Below, piece after piece: positions 36,325 to 44,780 of a stretch of 47,019 nt of DNA. Position 1 is the stretch's first letter, and every line of letters starts with the position of its first letter. The stretch comes from Pseudomonadota bacterium. Lineage in GTDB: Bacteria; Myxococcota_A; Polyangia; Fen-1088. Position numbers and translations under genes: made by a program. The notes beneath the pieces are model-generated. The model saw only the letters and a program-made list of their open reading frames with translations, had not been told where the DNA came from and did no database searches. The stretch spans positions 1-47,019 of the forward strand of contig JADGRB010000009.1 of the NCBI GenBank assembly GCA_017881315.1, read 5' to 3'.

Positions 36325-37974
36325 GTGAGCGAGCCGGGAGCGCCACCCACCGAAGAACAGGCTGCCGCGGAGCGATCCCGTTACGAGCTGTCGCAGCTGG
36401 TCGCCACCTCACGGGCGCTCGCCTCGGAGCGGGACATCGGCAAGCTGCTGGCGCTGATCCTCGAGTCCTGCCGACAGGTGACCGGCGCCGATGCGGGCAG
36501 CGTCTACGTGATGGAGGACGACGAGGCGACCCCGCCGCAGAAACGCCTGCGGTTCATGCTGTCCCAGAACGACTCCATCAAGATCGACTTCAAGGAGTTC
36601 ACGCTGGCCGTCGACGAGAAGTCGATCGTCGGACAGTCGGTGCTCTCCGGCCAGCCGATCAACATCGCGGATCTGGCCCGCTTGCAAGACCAGACGACGG
36701 GCACTATCGGATTGGCGGCCCAGGCCGCTCCAGCTCGGCGCACGCCGACGCTGCGCCACAACCGCAGCTTCGACGACAAGACCGGGTACCGGGCCCGCTC
36801 GATGCTCACCGTGCCGATGCTGTCGGCGATGGGCGAGGTGATCGGCGTCGTCCAGCTCATCAACAAGAAGCGCGACCCGCGCCGGGCGCTCGCGCCCGCC
36901 GAGATCGAGGCCGAGGTGATTCCCTTCGACCAGCGGGCGGAGGAGCTGGCGCTGGCCTGGGTCGCGCAAGCGGGGGTCTCCCTGGAAAACGCGTTGCTCT
37001 ACGACGAGATCCGCAAGCTGTTCGACGGCTTCGTCGACGCGGCCGTGATCGCCATCGAATCCCGCGATCCGACCACCTCCGGTCACTCGCGTCGGGTGGC
37101 CACCTTGTCGGTGGAGCTGGCCAAGAAGATCGACGCCATCCCCGACGGATCGTTCGCCGACGTGCGCTTCACCGAAACCCAACTGCAGCAGATCGAGTAC
37201 GCCGGCGTGCTGCACGACTTCGGCAAGGTCGGCGTGCGCGAGAAGGTGCTGGTCAAGGCCAAGAAGCTCTACGAAGAGGACCGGCAGCTGGTCAAGCTTC
37301 GCTTCTCGTACATCAAGAAGGCGCTCGAGGTGGAGCATGCCGAGCGCAAGCTGCGGGTCGCGCTCGAGCTTTCGAAGAGCGATCTGCCGGCGCGGTTCGG
37401 CGAGATCGACGCGGAGCTGGGGCGGCGGATGGACGAGGTCGACGAGGCCTGGGCCTTCGTCAATCGGGTCAACGAGCCGACCGTCCTGGATCAGGGAGGG
37501 TTCGAGCGCCTGGTGGAGATCGCGGGGCTGGTCTATCTGTCGCCGAGCGGGGAGCTGCATCCCTATCTGGAGAGCGACGAAGTGGCGGCGCTGCAGGTGC
37601 GCCGGGGAAGCCTGACCGAGATCGAGCGGGTCGAGATCGAGCGCCACGTGGTCAACACCTACAAGTTCCTGAGCACCATCCCCTGGGGGCGGCGCTACGC
37701 CGACGTGCCGCGGATCGCGGCCGCGCACCACGAGTACCTGAACGGCACCGGGTATCCGCATCACCTGGGCGCTGGCGAGATCCCCATCGAGTCGCGGATC
37801 ATGACCATCGCCGACATCTTCGACGCGCTGACCGCCTCGGACCGACCGTACAAGAAGGCGGTGCCGATCGATCGGGCGCTCTCGATTCTCGAATCCGAGG
37901 TCAAGGCCGGCAAGTGCGACGCGCAGCTCTTCCGCGTGTTCGTCGACGGCGAGGTCTACAAGAAGGTGATCTGA
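36325..37974 (+). CDS. GAF domain/HD-GYP phosphodiesterase-like protein
   Basis: A 549-residue soluble protein. A GAF sensor domain (about 25-215, ending in VIGVVQLINKK and a linker helix) is joined to an HD-GYP domain. Metal and catalytic motifs GHSRRV, HDFGKVGV (about 297) and HHEYLNGTGYP (about 469) are intact, with a later MTIADIFDALTASDRPYKK. The HD and GYP blocks are about 170 residues apart, so an insert of roughly 110 mostly helical residues splits the domain. HD-GYP proteins usually hydrolyse cyclic di-GMP. It lies between phoH and ybeY, where many bacteria carry a 7TM-HD phosphodiesterase. The GTG start has no clear Shine-Dalgarno. Confidence 0.9.
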   Translation: MSEPGAPPTEEQAAAERSRYELSQLVATSRALASERDIGKLLALILESCRQVTGADAGSVYVMEDDEATPPQKRLRFMLSQNDSIKIDFKEFTLAVDEKSIVGQSVLSGQPINIADLARLQDQTTGTIGLAAQAAPARRTPTLRHNRSFDDKTGYRARSMLTVPMLSAMGEVIGVVQLINKKRDPRRALAPAEIEAEVIPFDQRAEELALAWVAQAGVSLENALLYDEIRKLFDGFVDAAVIAIESRDPTTSGHSRRVATLSVELAKKIDAIPDGSFADVRFTETQLQQIEYAGVLHDFGKVGVREKVLVKAKKLYEEDRQLVKLRFSYIKKALEVEHAERKLRVALELSKSDLPARFGEIDAELGRRMDEVDEAWAFVNRVNEPTVLDQGGFERLVEIAGLVYLSPSGELHPYLESDEVAALQVRRGSLTEIERVEIERHVVNTYKFLSTIPWGRRYADVPRIAAAHHEYLNGTGYPHHLGAGEIPIESRIMTIADIFDALTASDRPYKKAVPIDRALSILESEVKAGKCDAQLFRVFVDGEVYKKVI

Positions 37975-37976
37975 GC

Positions 37977-38435
37977 GTGCCCGTTTCGACGCTCGTCCGC
38001 GGGCGCGCGGGTCGTGCTGTCGACGCCGGCGTGCGCCGTAGGGTCGCGGCGCGGGTGCGGGTCGCGTTGCGCGCGCTCGGCCGCGCCCGGTCGTCCGCCA
38101 CGCTGGTCTTCACCGACGACGACGAGATCCGCGCGCTGAACCGCGACTACCGCAAGCACGACCGCGCGACCGACGTGCTCAGCTTTCATTTGCAGGAATT
38201 GGCGGGCGAGACCGATCCGGCGGGCGACGGGATCGCGCTCGGCGACATCGTCATCTCGGTCGAGACCGCCCGGCGCCGCGCCCACGGCCGCCGCCTGGGC
38301 GCCGAGCTGGAACGCCTGGCCATCCACGGCCTCTGCCACCTGTTCGGCCACGACCACCAGAAGAAGGCCCAGGCCGCGCTGATGTTCGCGCTCGAGCGGC
38401 GCCTGCGAAGGCTGCCGCTCGAACGCACGGGGTGA
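37977..38435 (+). CDS. ybeY: Endoribonuclease/rRNA maturation factor YbeY
   Basis: A 152-residue metalloprotein involved in rRNA processing and ribosome quality control. The zinc motif HGLCHLFGHDH, the LNRDYRKHDRATDVLSF block and LGDIVISVETA are diagnostic. The GTG at 37977 is 2 bp after the HD-GYP stop and fits the family length. The track's earlier start would overlap that gene by 60 bp. It converges with the lipoprotein gene with only 2 bp between stops. Confidence 0.95.
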   Translation: MPVSTLVRGRAGRAVDAGVRRRVAARVRVALRALGRARSSATLVFTDDDEIRALNRDYRKHDRATDVLSFHLQELAGETDPAGDGIALGDIVISVETARRRAHGRRLGAELERLAIHGLCHLFGHDHQKKAQAALMFALERRLRRLPLERTG

Positions 38436-38437
38436 AC

Positions 38438-39199
38438 CTACGGGCGCCTGCGGGTCGGGAGCGGGAACGGGGTCATGTTGGTCATGGCCGCGGTGCCGCT
38501 GTCGTTGACGACGCTGCAGGTCGAGTCGAACATCGCGCAGGTCGCCGATTGCATGGGGCCGGAGTTGCCGCCTCCGTCCGTCGCGAAGAACGCGTTCAGG
38601 CTCGCCGCGGTGATCGAGCTACAGCTTGGTACCGCGGCAAAGTACTGGAGGTCGGCGGTGATAAGCTGGTTGATGCAGGTGGTGTAGTCGGCCACGGTCG
38701 CCTGGCAACTGGACGGTATCGACGCGATGTTGCAGGTTCCAGAGCTGGTGCAGGTGCCGGCGTCTGCGCTGGTCGCGGCGCAATCTGCTCGAAGCTGGGC
38801 GTTGGTCGCAGAGGGATTGAAGGACAGGTCGGAGTCAGCGGCCAGGAGGCCAAAGAACGGGGCCTCCGCGTCGCAGATGGTCGGCGCTTCCGCGCGGCCG
38901 AAGTTCCCAATGTCGTTGCAGAGCTGGGTTTGCTGACTGCTGGTCAGACCCGTCAGCTTGGTGCCGCCGGGCACGCTGGTGGTGAACGTGCCGCTGGTGT
39001 TGCCGCTCCCCGTGGTCCCGCCGCTCCCCGTGGTCCCGCCGCCTCCTGCTCTGCCGGCCGATCCGGTGGTGCCGGCCGATCCGGTGCTGCCGCCCTTGCC
39101 GGTATTTCCCCCGGTTCCTCCGCTGCCGCTGCTGCTTCCGCAGCCAACCAGCGCCGCGATCGTCAGAACAACCCCACACCCCAAGATCTTGCTGTGCAT
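38438..39199 (-). CDS. Gly/Ser/Thr-rich cysteine-containing lipoprotein
   Basis: A 253-residue secreted lipoprotein. The signal peptide ends in a clear lipobox (ALVGC, Cys20). A flexible Gly/Ser/Thr linker of about 50 residues (GTGGNTGKGG type) follows. The folded part (about 80-253) contains ten cysteines, enough for five disulfides. The function is unknown; similar linker-bearing lipoproteins are frequent in Myxococcota. A GGGAG Shine-Dalgarno lies inside an inverted repeat just upstream, which could regulate translation. Confidence 0.85.
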   Translation of the reverse strand: MHSKILGCGVVLTIAALVGCGSSSGSGGTGGNTGKGGSTGSAGTTGSAGRAGGGGTTGSGGTTGSGNTSGTFTTSVPGGTKLTGLTSSQQTQLCNDIGNFGRAEAPTICDAEAPFFGLLAADSDLSFNPSATNAQLRADCAATSADAGTCTSSGTCNIASIPSSCQATVADYTTCINQLITADLQYFAAVPSCSSITAASLNAFFATDGGGNSGPMQSATCAMFDSTCSVVNDSGTAAMTNMTPFPLPTRRRP

Positions 39200-39206
39200 T
39201 CGTCGT

Positions 39207-39237
39207 GTCTCCCGTTTTTAAAGTTAACTCGGGAGAC
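39207..39237 (-). promoter_or_regulatory. Inverted repeat covering the lipoprotein ribosome binding site
   Basis: GTCTCCCG (39207-39214) and CGGGAGAC (39230-39237) form a perfect 8-bp inverted repeat with an A/T-rich 15-bp centre (TTTTTAAAGTTAACT). On the mRNA sense the arm nearer the ATG contains the Shine-Dalgarno GGGAG. It could be an operator around a -10 region or an mRNA hairpin that hides the ribosome site. Confidence 0.5.
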
Positions 39238-39304
39238 TTTCGCACGAGTCGACGGCGTCCGACAGTGATCGCGATCGGGTGGCGGCGCCAGAACTTTGGC
39301 GCGC

Positions 39305-39499
39305 TCAGAACCGCATGCCGCGCTTGGCGCGGTAGAGGAACCACTTCCAGGTCAGGTAGCCGGCGCCGGCGGCGGCCGGGATGATGAGGAAGGTGCTGGC
39401 GCTGGCGACCCCCAGAAGGACCGTCCCGCCCCACGCCGCCGCCGCGTAGATCCCCTTCTTCTTGGCTTCCGCCTTGTCGCGCGCGATCAAGCTGTCCAT
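39305..39499 (-). CDS. Small two-helix membrane protein
   Basis: A 64-residue protein with a charged N-terminal helix (MDSLIARDKAEAKKKG) and two hydrophobic segments (about 17-32 and 35-50), ending in a basic tail (YRAKRGMRF). The function is unknown. The strong GGGGGAGG Shine-Dalgarno directly before the ATG at 39499 supports it as a real gene. Confidence 0.65.
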   Translation of the reverse strand: MDSLIARDKAEAKKKGIYAAAAWGGTVLLGVASASTFLIIPAAAGAGYLTWKWFLYRAKRGMRF

Positions 39500-39554
39500 G
39501 CGGCCTCCCCCTCAAAGATGCCATTGCGAGCGCGCGGGCGCCATCTGGCCCCTC

Positions 39555-39938
39555 TCAATTCAGAAGCTGGGGCTGATTCAGGCGGAAGGGCGCGATCTCG
39601 GCCTCGAATTTGTCGCCCTCGCTGGTGACCATCTGGTAGCTGCCGCGCATGGTTCCCGCGGGCGTGGCGATCACGCACCAGCTGGTGTATTCGAATTCTT
39701 CGCCGGGACGGAGCACCGGCTGCGCGCCAACCACCCCTTCGCCCCGGACCTCCTGCACGGCGCCGTGGGCGTCCGAGATGATCCAGTGGCGGCTCTTGAG
39801 CTGCGCGGTGACCGTCCCACGGTTGGCGATGTTGACCGTGTACGCGAAGGCGTACTGCCGCGCGGAGATTGACGAGCGCTCGGCCATGTACTCGCTGCGG
39901 ACCGTGACCAGAATTCCCTGGGTGAGCACAGACGACAT
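39555..39938 (-). CDS. apaG: ApaG protein
   Basis: A 127-residue protein with the ApaG fibronectin-type fold. The conserved GVVGAQPVLRPGEEFEYTSW and GTMRGSYQMV blocks are present, and the length matches the 125-residue family. ApaG has been linked to Co2+ resistance and Mg2+ homeostasis in enterobacteria, but its molecular role is not settled. The ATG at 39938 fits the family start; an upstream in-frame ATG adds 18 residues and overlaps the divergent gene region. No strong Shine-Dalgarno is seen. Confidence 0.9.
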   Translation of the reverse strand: MSSVLTQGILVTVRSEYMAERSSISARQYAFAYTVNIANRGTVTAQLKSRHWIISDAHGAVQEVRGEGVVGAQPVLRPGEEFEYTSWCVIATPAGTMRGSYQMVTSEGDKFEAEIAPFRLNQPQLLN

Positions 39939-40010
39939 GGGTGTTTGCTCGACAACGTGCCAAAATTGCGCGATGCATTCAAGGGCCACCATGGAGACGG
40001 TCTCTTCCCG

Positions 40011-40967
40011 ATGAGCGGCGTCGCGATCGCCGGTGCCACCGGCCTGGTCGGGACCGCCCTGGCGGCCTCCTGCGCGCGCGACGGGATCCCGGTCTCCGCG
40101 CTGGTCCGCAACGTCGCCCGTGCCGCCGAGCTCTTGCCGGCGGCGACCCTGCACGCCTGGGATGCGACCCGCGGCTCGCCGCCCGAGGCGGCCTTCGCGG
40201 GCGTCGAGGTGGTGGTGAATCTGGCGGGTGAATCCATCTCGAGCGGCCGCTGGACCGAGGCGCGCAAGAAGCTCCTGCGCGACAGTCGGGTGGTCGGCAC
40301 GCGCGCGCTGGTCGATGGCCTGCGCGGCCTCACGGACCGGCCGAAGCTCCTGATCTCGGCCTCCGGGACCGGGGTCTACGGCGACCGCGGCGCCGAGATC
40401 CTGACCGAGACGGCGGCGGCGGGGCAGGGCTTCCTCGCCGAGCTGGCGCGGGACTGGGAGGCGGAGGCGATGAAGGCCACCGAGATCGGCATGCGGGTGG
40501 TGATCCTGCGCAACGGCGTGGTGCTGTCGAAGGGCGGCGGCATCCTGCGCAAGATTCTTCCGCCGTTCCGGCTCGGGCTGGGCGGCAGGATCGGCAGCGG
40601 CGCCCAGTGGATGCCCTGGATCCACCTGGAAGATGAGATCGGGTTCATCCGCTACGCGATGGCCCACGAGTCGGTGCAGGGGGCGTTCAACGCGGTGGCG
40701 CCCGAGCCCGCCACCAACGGAGAGTTCGTGCGGGCGGTCGGCGAGGCACTGGGCCGCCCGACGGTCCTGGCCGCGCCCGCCTTTGCGCTGCGCCTCGCGC
40801 TCGGGACGATGACCGACGAGGTGCTGCTGGCCAGTCAGCGCGCCATGCCGGTCCGAACGCTGGAGACCGGGTACGCCTTCCGCCACCCCTTGCTTCGTCC
40901 GGCGCTGGTCGAGTTGCTGGCGAAGAGGCGCGATCCGGAAGCCGCCGCGGCGGCCAGCTCCACCTGA
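40011..40967 (+). CDS. TIGR01777-type NAD-dependent epimerase-like protein
   Basis: A 318-residue extended short-chain dehydrogenase-like protein of the YfcH/TIGR01777 group. The nucleotide motif is GATGLVGTAL, followed by NLAGESISSGRW, the SASGTGVYGDRG block and the domain-specific WMPWIHLEDEIGF. A DUF1731-type C-terminus ends the protein. The substrate is unknown. The ATG at 40011 begins directly at the Rossmann fold; the upstream ATG (39945) would add a non-conserved stretch. It precedes the hybrid kinase by 8 bp. Confidence 0.88.
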   Translation: MSGVAIAGATGLVGTALAASCARDGIPVSALVRNVARAAELLPAATLHAWDATRGSPPEAAFAGVEVVVNLAGESISSGRWTEARKKLLRDSRVVGTRALVDGLRGLTDRPKLLISASGTGVYGDRGAEILTETAAAGQGFLAELARDWEAEAMKATEIGMRVVILRNGVVLSKGGGILRKILPPFRLGLGGRIGSGAQWMPWIHLEDEIGFIRYAMAHESVQGAFNAVAPEPATNGEFVRAVGEALGRPTVLAAPAFALRLALGTMTDEVLLASQRAMPVRTLETGYAFRHPLLRPALVELLAKRRDPEAAAAASST

Positions 40968-40975
40968 GAGATCAC

Positions 40976-42691
40976 ATGGCGCGCATCCTCCTCGTCGACG
41001 ACCAGCCCGGTGGGGCACGCGCCGCCATCGAGAAGGTGGCCCGCGCGGCCAAGGCCGGCGAGATCGAACGGGTGGAGTCGGCCCCGGCGGCGCTGGCGCG
41101 GCTCGACGCGCAGCCCTACGATTTTGTGCTCCTGCCGCCCGAAGGGCTGCGGACGGCGCTCACCGGCGGATTGCGCAGCGGCGTCGACGTCCTGCGCGAG
41201 ACCTTCGACGTGTTCGAGGACGGGGTGTGTCTGGTGGCCCCCGACGGCACGCTCGAGGTCGCGAACGCGATGGGCACGCGGCTCTACGACGGCGGGCTGC
41301 GCCCCGATCTGCAGGCCGCGGCGCGCGACGCGATCACCCGCGGCGTCACGGCGGATCGCAGCCTCTCCGGAGGCGGGCGGGCCTTCGCGGTGCGCGCCTA
41401 CCCGCTGCCCGGGCGGGGCGCGGTGCTCTACGTGCGCGACGCGACCGACGAGCGGGAGCGCGAGATCGGACGTCTCCAGGCCGAAAAGCTGGCGTCGATC
41501 GGCTTGCTCGCCGCGGGCGTCGCGCACGAGATCAACAACCCGGCGGCCTTCGTGCTGGCCAACCTCGAGGCGCTGGCGGGTCACATGCGGCTCATCGAAG
41601 AAAAACTGCGCGACCTGCCCGACGGGGGGGCGACGCGCCTCGCGCTTGCCGATCAGCTCTTCGAGGCCAACGCGATCTTGCAGGAGTCGAAGGAGGGGAT
41701 GGCGCGGATCCACCGGATCGTGCGCGATCTGGCCGCGTTCTCGCACACCGACGAGGACACCAGCGTTCCAATCGACGTGAACGCCGCGGTCGAATCGGCG
41801 CTCAGCATGCTGCGCACCGAGCTCAGGTACCGCGCGCAGGTCGAGCGCGACTTCTCGGCCACCCGGATGGTGCGCGCCAGCGCCGCGCGCCTCGGCCAGG
41901 TGTTTCTGAACCTGATCTTGAACGCCGCCCAGGCCCTCGACGAGGCGGACGCGCGGCGCAATCGGGTGCGCGTGCGGACCTTCGACGACGGCGCCAGCGT
42001 GGTCGTCGAGATCTCCGACAACGGCCCGGGGATCCAGGCGGAGATCCTCCCCCGCATCTTCGAGTCTTTCTTCACCACCAAGCCGCGCGGGATGGGGACC
42101 GGGCTGGGGCTGCCGATCTCGCTGGGTATCGTGCGGGGGCTGGGCGGCGAGATCGTGGTCGAGAGCCGCAACGGGGAAGGGGCGACGTTCCGGGTCCGCC
42201 TGCCGGCCGACGAGACGATCGCGCCGGTCGTGAGCGCCCCCGCGCCCGTGACGATCCGCGCGCGCGGCTATCAGCGACGCCGCATCCTGGCCGTCGACGA
42301 CGAGCCACTGCTCCTCAAGGCCTACCGGCGAATGCTCGGCGACGCGCACGAGCTGGCGACCGCGCTGGGCGGGCACGAGGCGCTGCGCATCCTCGAGCGT
42401 GACGCCGCGTTCGACGTCATCCTGTGCGACCTGCAGATGCCCGAGATGTCCGGCGTGGACCTGTACGCGACCGTGCGTGAACGCTTCCCCGCGCTGGGTG
42501 AACGGTTCGTGTTCGTGACCGGCGGCGCCTTCTCCAGCGACGCGCGGCGCTTCCTGGAGGAGACGGTGGCGGCCGTGATCCAGAAACCGTTCCGGCTCGA
42601 GGATCTGCTGGCGCTCATCGAGCGCGCCGCCCGGGGATCGGAACCCGTCCCCCCGACCTCCTCGAAGTCGCCCGCGTCGCGCCTGAGCTGA
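40976..42691 (+). CDS. Hybrid histidine kinase with degenerate N-terminal receiver
   Basis: A 571-residue soluble kinase. Residues 1-70 look like a receiver start (ILLVDDQ), but the phosphoacceptor Asp is replaced (DFVLLPPEG) and the domain is short. A PAS-like region (about 75-160) follows. The HisKA histidine is in GVAHEINNP (about 184). The ATPase domain has NLILNAAQAL, SDNGPGI and GMGTGLGLPIS. A complete C-terminal receiver has DDEP and the acceptor Asp in CDLQMPEMSG (about 485). There is no membrane segment, so it senses cytoplasmic or partner signals. No output regulator is adjacent. Confidence 0.92.
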   Translation: MARILLVDDQPGGARAAIEKVARAAKAGEIERVESAPAALARLDAQPYDFVLLPPEGLRTALTGGLRSGVDVLRETFDVFEDGVCLVAPDGTLEVANAMGTRLYDGGLRPDLQAAARDAITRGVTADRSLSGGGRAFAVRAYPLPGRGAVLYVRDATDEREREIGRLQAEKLASIGLLAAGVAHEINNPAAFVLANLEALAGHMRLIEEKLRDLPDGGATRLALADQLFEANAILQESKEGMARIHRIVRDLAAFSHTDEDTSVPIDVNAAVESALSMLRTELRYRAQVERDFSATRMVRASAARLGQVFLNLILNAAQALDEADARRNRVRVRTFDDGASVVVEISDNGPGIQAEILPRIFESFFTTKPRGMGTGLGLPISLGIVRGLGGEIVVESRNGEGATFRVRLPADETIAPVVSAPAPVTIRARGYQRRRILAVDDEPLLLKAYRRMLGDAHELATALGGHEALRILERDAAFDVILCDLQMPEMSGVDLYATVRERFPALGERFVFVTGGAFSSDARRFLEETVAAVIQKPFRLEDLLALIERAARGSEPVPPTSSKSPASRLS

Positions 42692-42711
42692 GACGCGTGG
42701 GCGGAGGATCC

Positions 42712-43113
42712 ATGCGCCCCCGCAAGTTGGTGGTGGCCGCCCTGGTGCGGCGGGACACGCGGATCCTGATGTCGCGACGTCGCGCCGATCAGCCGATGCC
42801 CAACCTGTGGGAGTTTCCCGGCGGCAAGGTCGAGCCCGGCGAAGCGCCGGTCGCCGCGCTCGCGCGCGAGGTGCGTGAGGAGCTCGGCTGCGACATCGAG
42901 GTGGGCGGCATCCACGACGTGGTCTTCCACGCGTACCCCGAATTCGATCTGGTCATGCTGGTTTACTCGGCGACCATCGTCCGGGGCACGCCGCGCGCCC
43001 TGGAGGTCGCCGAGGTGGCCTGGATCGAAGCGACGCACGTTCCGTCGCTCGATCTCCTCCCCGCCGACACCCCGCTGGCGCTGGCCCTGGCGGGCACCCA
43101 AGCGGGCGACTAG
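42712..43113 (+). CDS. Nudix hydrolase, MutT-like
   Basis: A 133-residue Nudix enzyme with a complete box: GGKVEPGE followed by REVREELGCDI. The WEFPGGK context and the size resemble 8-oxo-dGTP diphosphatases and CTP pyrophosphohydrolases, though the substrate cannot be fixed. The ATG at 42712 has a GGAGG site just upstream; GTG 42697 is a less likely start. Its TAG stop overlaps the stop of the convergent cysteine-repeat gene (shared CTAG). Confidence 0.9.
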   Translation: MRPRKLVVAALVRRDTRILMSRRRADQPMPNLWEFPGGKVEPGEAPVAALAREVREELGCDIEVGGIHDVVFHAYPEFDLVMLVYSATIVRGTPRALEVAEVAWIEATHVPSLDLLPADTPLALALAGTQAGD

Positions 43114-44672
43114 CTCGCGTCGGCGGTGGGCGCGTCGGGCGTTGGCCCGTCCGCCGTCGGCTCGGTCGGCGCCTGCGCGTCTGCCGCGGGCTCGGTCGGC
43201 GCCGATGCCGCCGGCGTCGCGATCACGCCGGGGTGGCGGAGCGCCTCGCGTTCGATGGCGCGGGCGGCTTCGGTCGCGTCGCGCTTGCACGCGCCGCACA
43301 TGCCGGGCGCGGCCCAGGCGCCGAGGTGGGTCTGAAGCTGGCTCTCGGGCGGCCAGTAGATCGGCGTCCCGCAGGTCTTGCAGGGGATCTCGATGGTCTT
43401 CTTGTCTTTGAGGAAGTCGCTGCAGACCTGACAACGCCGCTCGGGCGGCCGGATCTCGCGCCGGCGCTTCTTCTTCCCTTTCTTGCCGACGTTGCCCACA
43501 TTGCCCACGCGGACGACCTGGCCAGGGACGCTGCCCGGCGCGGCGCCGCCCGCGGCCAGCGCCTCGGCACCGGCCGCAGGCTCGCCCGCGGCGACGACGA
43601 CGACCGGCGCCTCTCCTTCATCTTCGCCCTTGTGGGTGGGACGAACGCCCGCCGCGAGCTGCGCCGCCTTCGCCCAGGTCCAGGTTCCGTCGCAGTTCTC
43701 CGTCTTGCACGGGAGCTGCCGGTCCTCGAGATCGCCGATCTCCTTGGCGCAGTTTTCACAGTACTGCGGATAGGGATCGCCGGTCTTGCCGCGCACCGCG
43801 CGCGCGAGCTGACCGCCCCGCTTGTCGAGCCAGGTCCCCTTGCAGCCGCTGCGCCGGCAGGGCCGCTCCACGTCTTTGAGCGCCTGGTAAATCGAGATGC
43901 AGCTGTCGCACATCCGGTGCGGCGCCTTGGGCGTCGGCTTGCCGGCCAGGCAGGCGTCGAGCTGATCGCTCCGCGTCCAGGTCCAGGTCTTCTTGCAGCC
44001 CGAGGTCCGGCAGCGCACCGGGCGATCGGCGATCGCGCCGAAGGCCGCGTCGCAGGTCTTGCACATCCGCCGCGGCGGCTCGTTGGGCAGCCCCTGCGCA
44101 TAGGCCTGGATCTGCTCGTCGGCCGACCAGGACCATTTCTCCTTGCAGCCGTTGATGCCGCAGTTGGTGTTCCGATCCTTGAGCTTGCGATAGACGCCTT
44201 CGCACTGGTCGCAGCGCAGCGTCGGATCGCCGAGCTCGGTGTCGGGCGCGCCAGCGACCAGCTGGGCCTGCCGGGTGAAGACCGCCGACCGCACGCAGCC
44301 CGGCACCGCGCAGGGCAGCGGCCGATCGGAGAGCGCGCTCAGCTTCTCCTCGCAGCCATCGCACAGCCGGTGCGGCGGCTTGCGGTTGTTGGCCGCGGCA
44401 ACCACCTGGTCGGAGGCCTTCCAGGTCCACTTGCCCTCGCAGCCCGGTCGATCGCAAGGCCGCAGGGCGTCGGTCGCCTTCGCGAAGACCTGCCGGCAGG
44501 GATCGCACATCGAAGATGCGGGATCGGACGGATCGGCGGCGCCGCGCCCGCCCAGCTTGTTCCCCACCTTGGCGCTGGCCATCGAGATCCAGGTGCGGAC
44601 GCAGCCGGGCACGGAGCAGGGCGAGGACTTCGCCCCCAGTCGATCCGCAAGTGTGAAACCGCCGAGACCCAT
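43110..44672 (-). CDS. Cysteine-repeat protein with seven CX2C-X13-C zinc-ribbon-like modules
   Basis: A 520-residue protein that I do not recognise. It holds seven modules with strictly 13 residues between cysteine pairs. Six read CX2C-X13-CX4C (for example CDGC...CAVPGC); the last, after a linker, reads CQVC...CKTC. Most CX4C pairs are followed by a Trp-rich strand (GKWTW, EKWSW, KTWTW, GTWTW). An unpaired CX4C lies at the start and an unpaired CX2C near the end. A Gly/Ala/Val linker with a basic patch (KKGKKKRRREIR) precedes the last module. The C-terminal 40 residues are a Pro/Thr/Ala tail. Zinc binding and a nucleic-acid or scaffold role are inferred. GTG 44675 is an alternative start. 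Confidence 0.85.
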   Translation of the reverse strand: MGLGGFTLADRLGAKSSPCSVPGCVRTWISMASAKVGNKLGGRGAADPSDPASSMCDPCRQVFAKATDALRPCDRPGCEGKWTWKASDQVVAAANNRKPPHRLCDGCEEKLSALSDRPLPCAVPGCVRSAVFTRQAQLVAGAPDTELGDPTLRCDQCEGVYRKLKDRNTNCGINGCKEKWSWSADEQIQAYAQGLPNEPPRRMCKTCDAAFGAIADRPVRCRTSGCKKTWTWTRSDQLDACLAGKPTPKAPHRMCDSCISIYQALKDVERPCRRSGCKGTWLDKRGGQLARAVRGKTGDPYPQYCENCAKEIGDLEDRQLPCKTENCDGTWTWAKAAQLAAGVRPTHKGEDEGEAPVVVVAAGEPAAGAEALAAGGAAPGSVPGQVVRVGNVGNVGKKGKKKRRREIRPPERRCQVCSDFLKDKKTIEIPCKTCGTPIYWPPESQLQTHLGAWAAPGMCGACKRDATEAARAIEREALRHPGVIATPAASAPTEPAADAQAPTEPTADGPTPDAPTADAS

Positions 44673-44736
44673 CACGAAAGCCCACTATGCTGACGAAAGG
44701 GCAGCCGCGGCGCAAGGCGAATTGCGCGGGGGTGGC

Positions 44737-44765
44737 TTGCGCCGGCGCGGTGCCAAGGGTAGACA
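44737..44765 (+). promoter_or_regulatory. Promoter for tig-clpP
   Basis: TTGCGC (44737-44742) and TAGACA (44760-44765) are 17 bp apart. Transcription would start about 8 nt before the ATG at 44781, so the leader is very short and contains no Shine-Dalgarno. Confidence 0.45.
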
Positions 44766-44780
44766 AACCCAGCTTTAACC

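Noticed and set aside
40835-42376. 513-residue minus-strand ORF
   Set aside because: It is antisense to the epimerase and hybrid kinase genes; no conserved motif.
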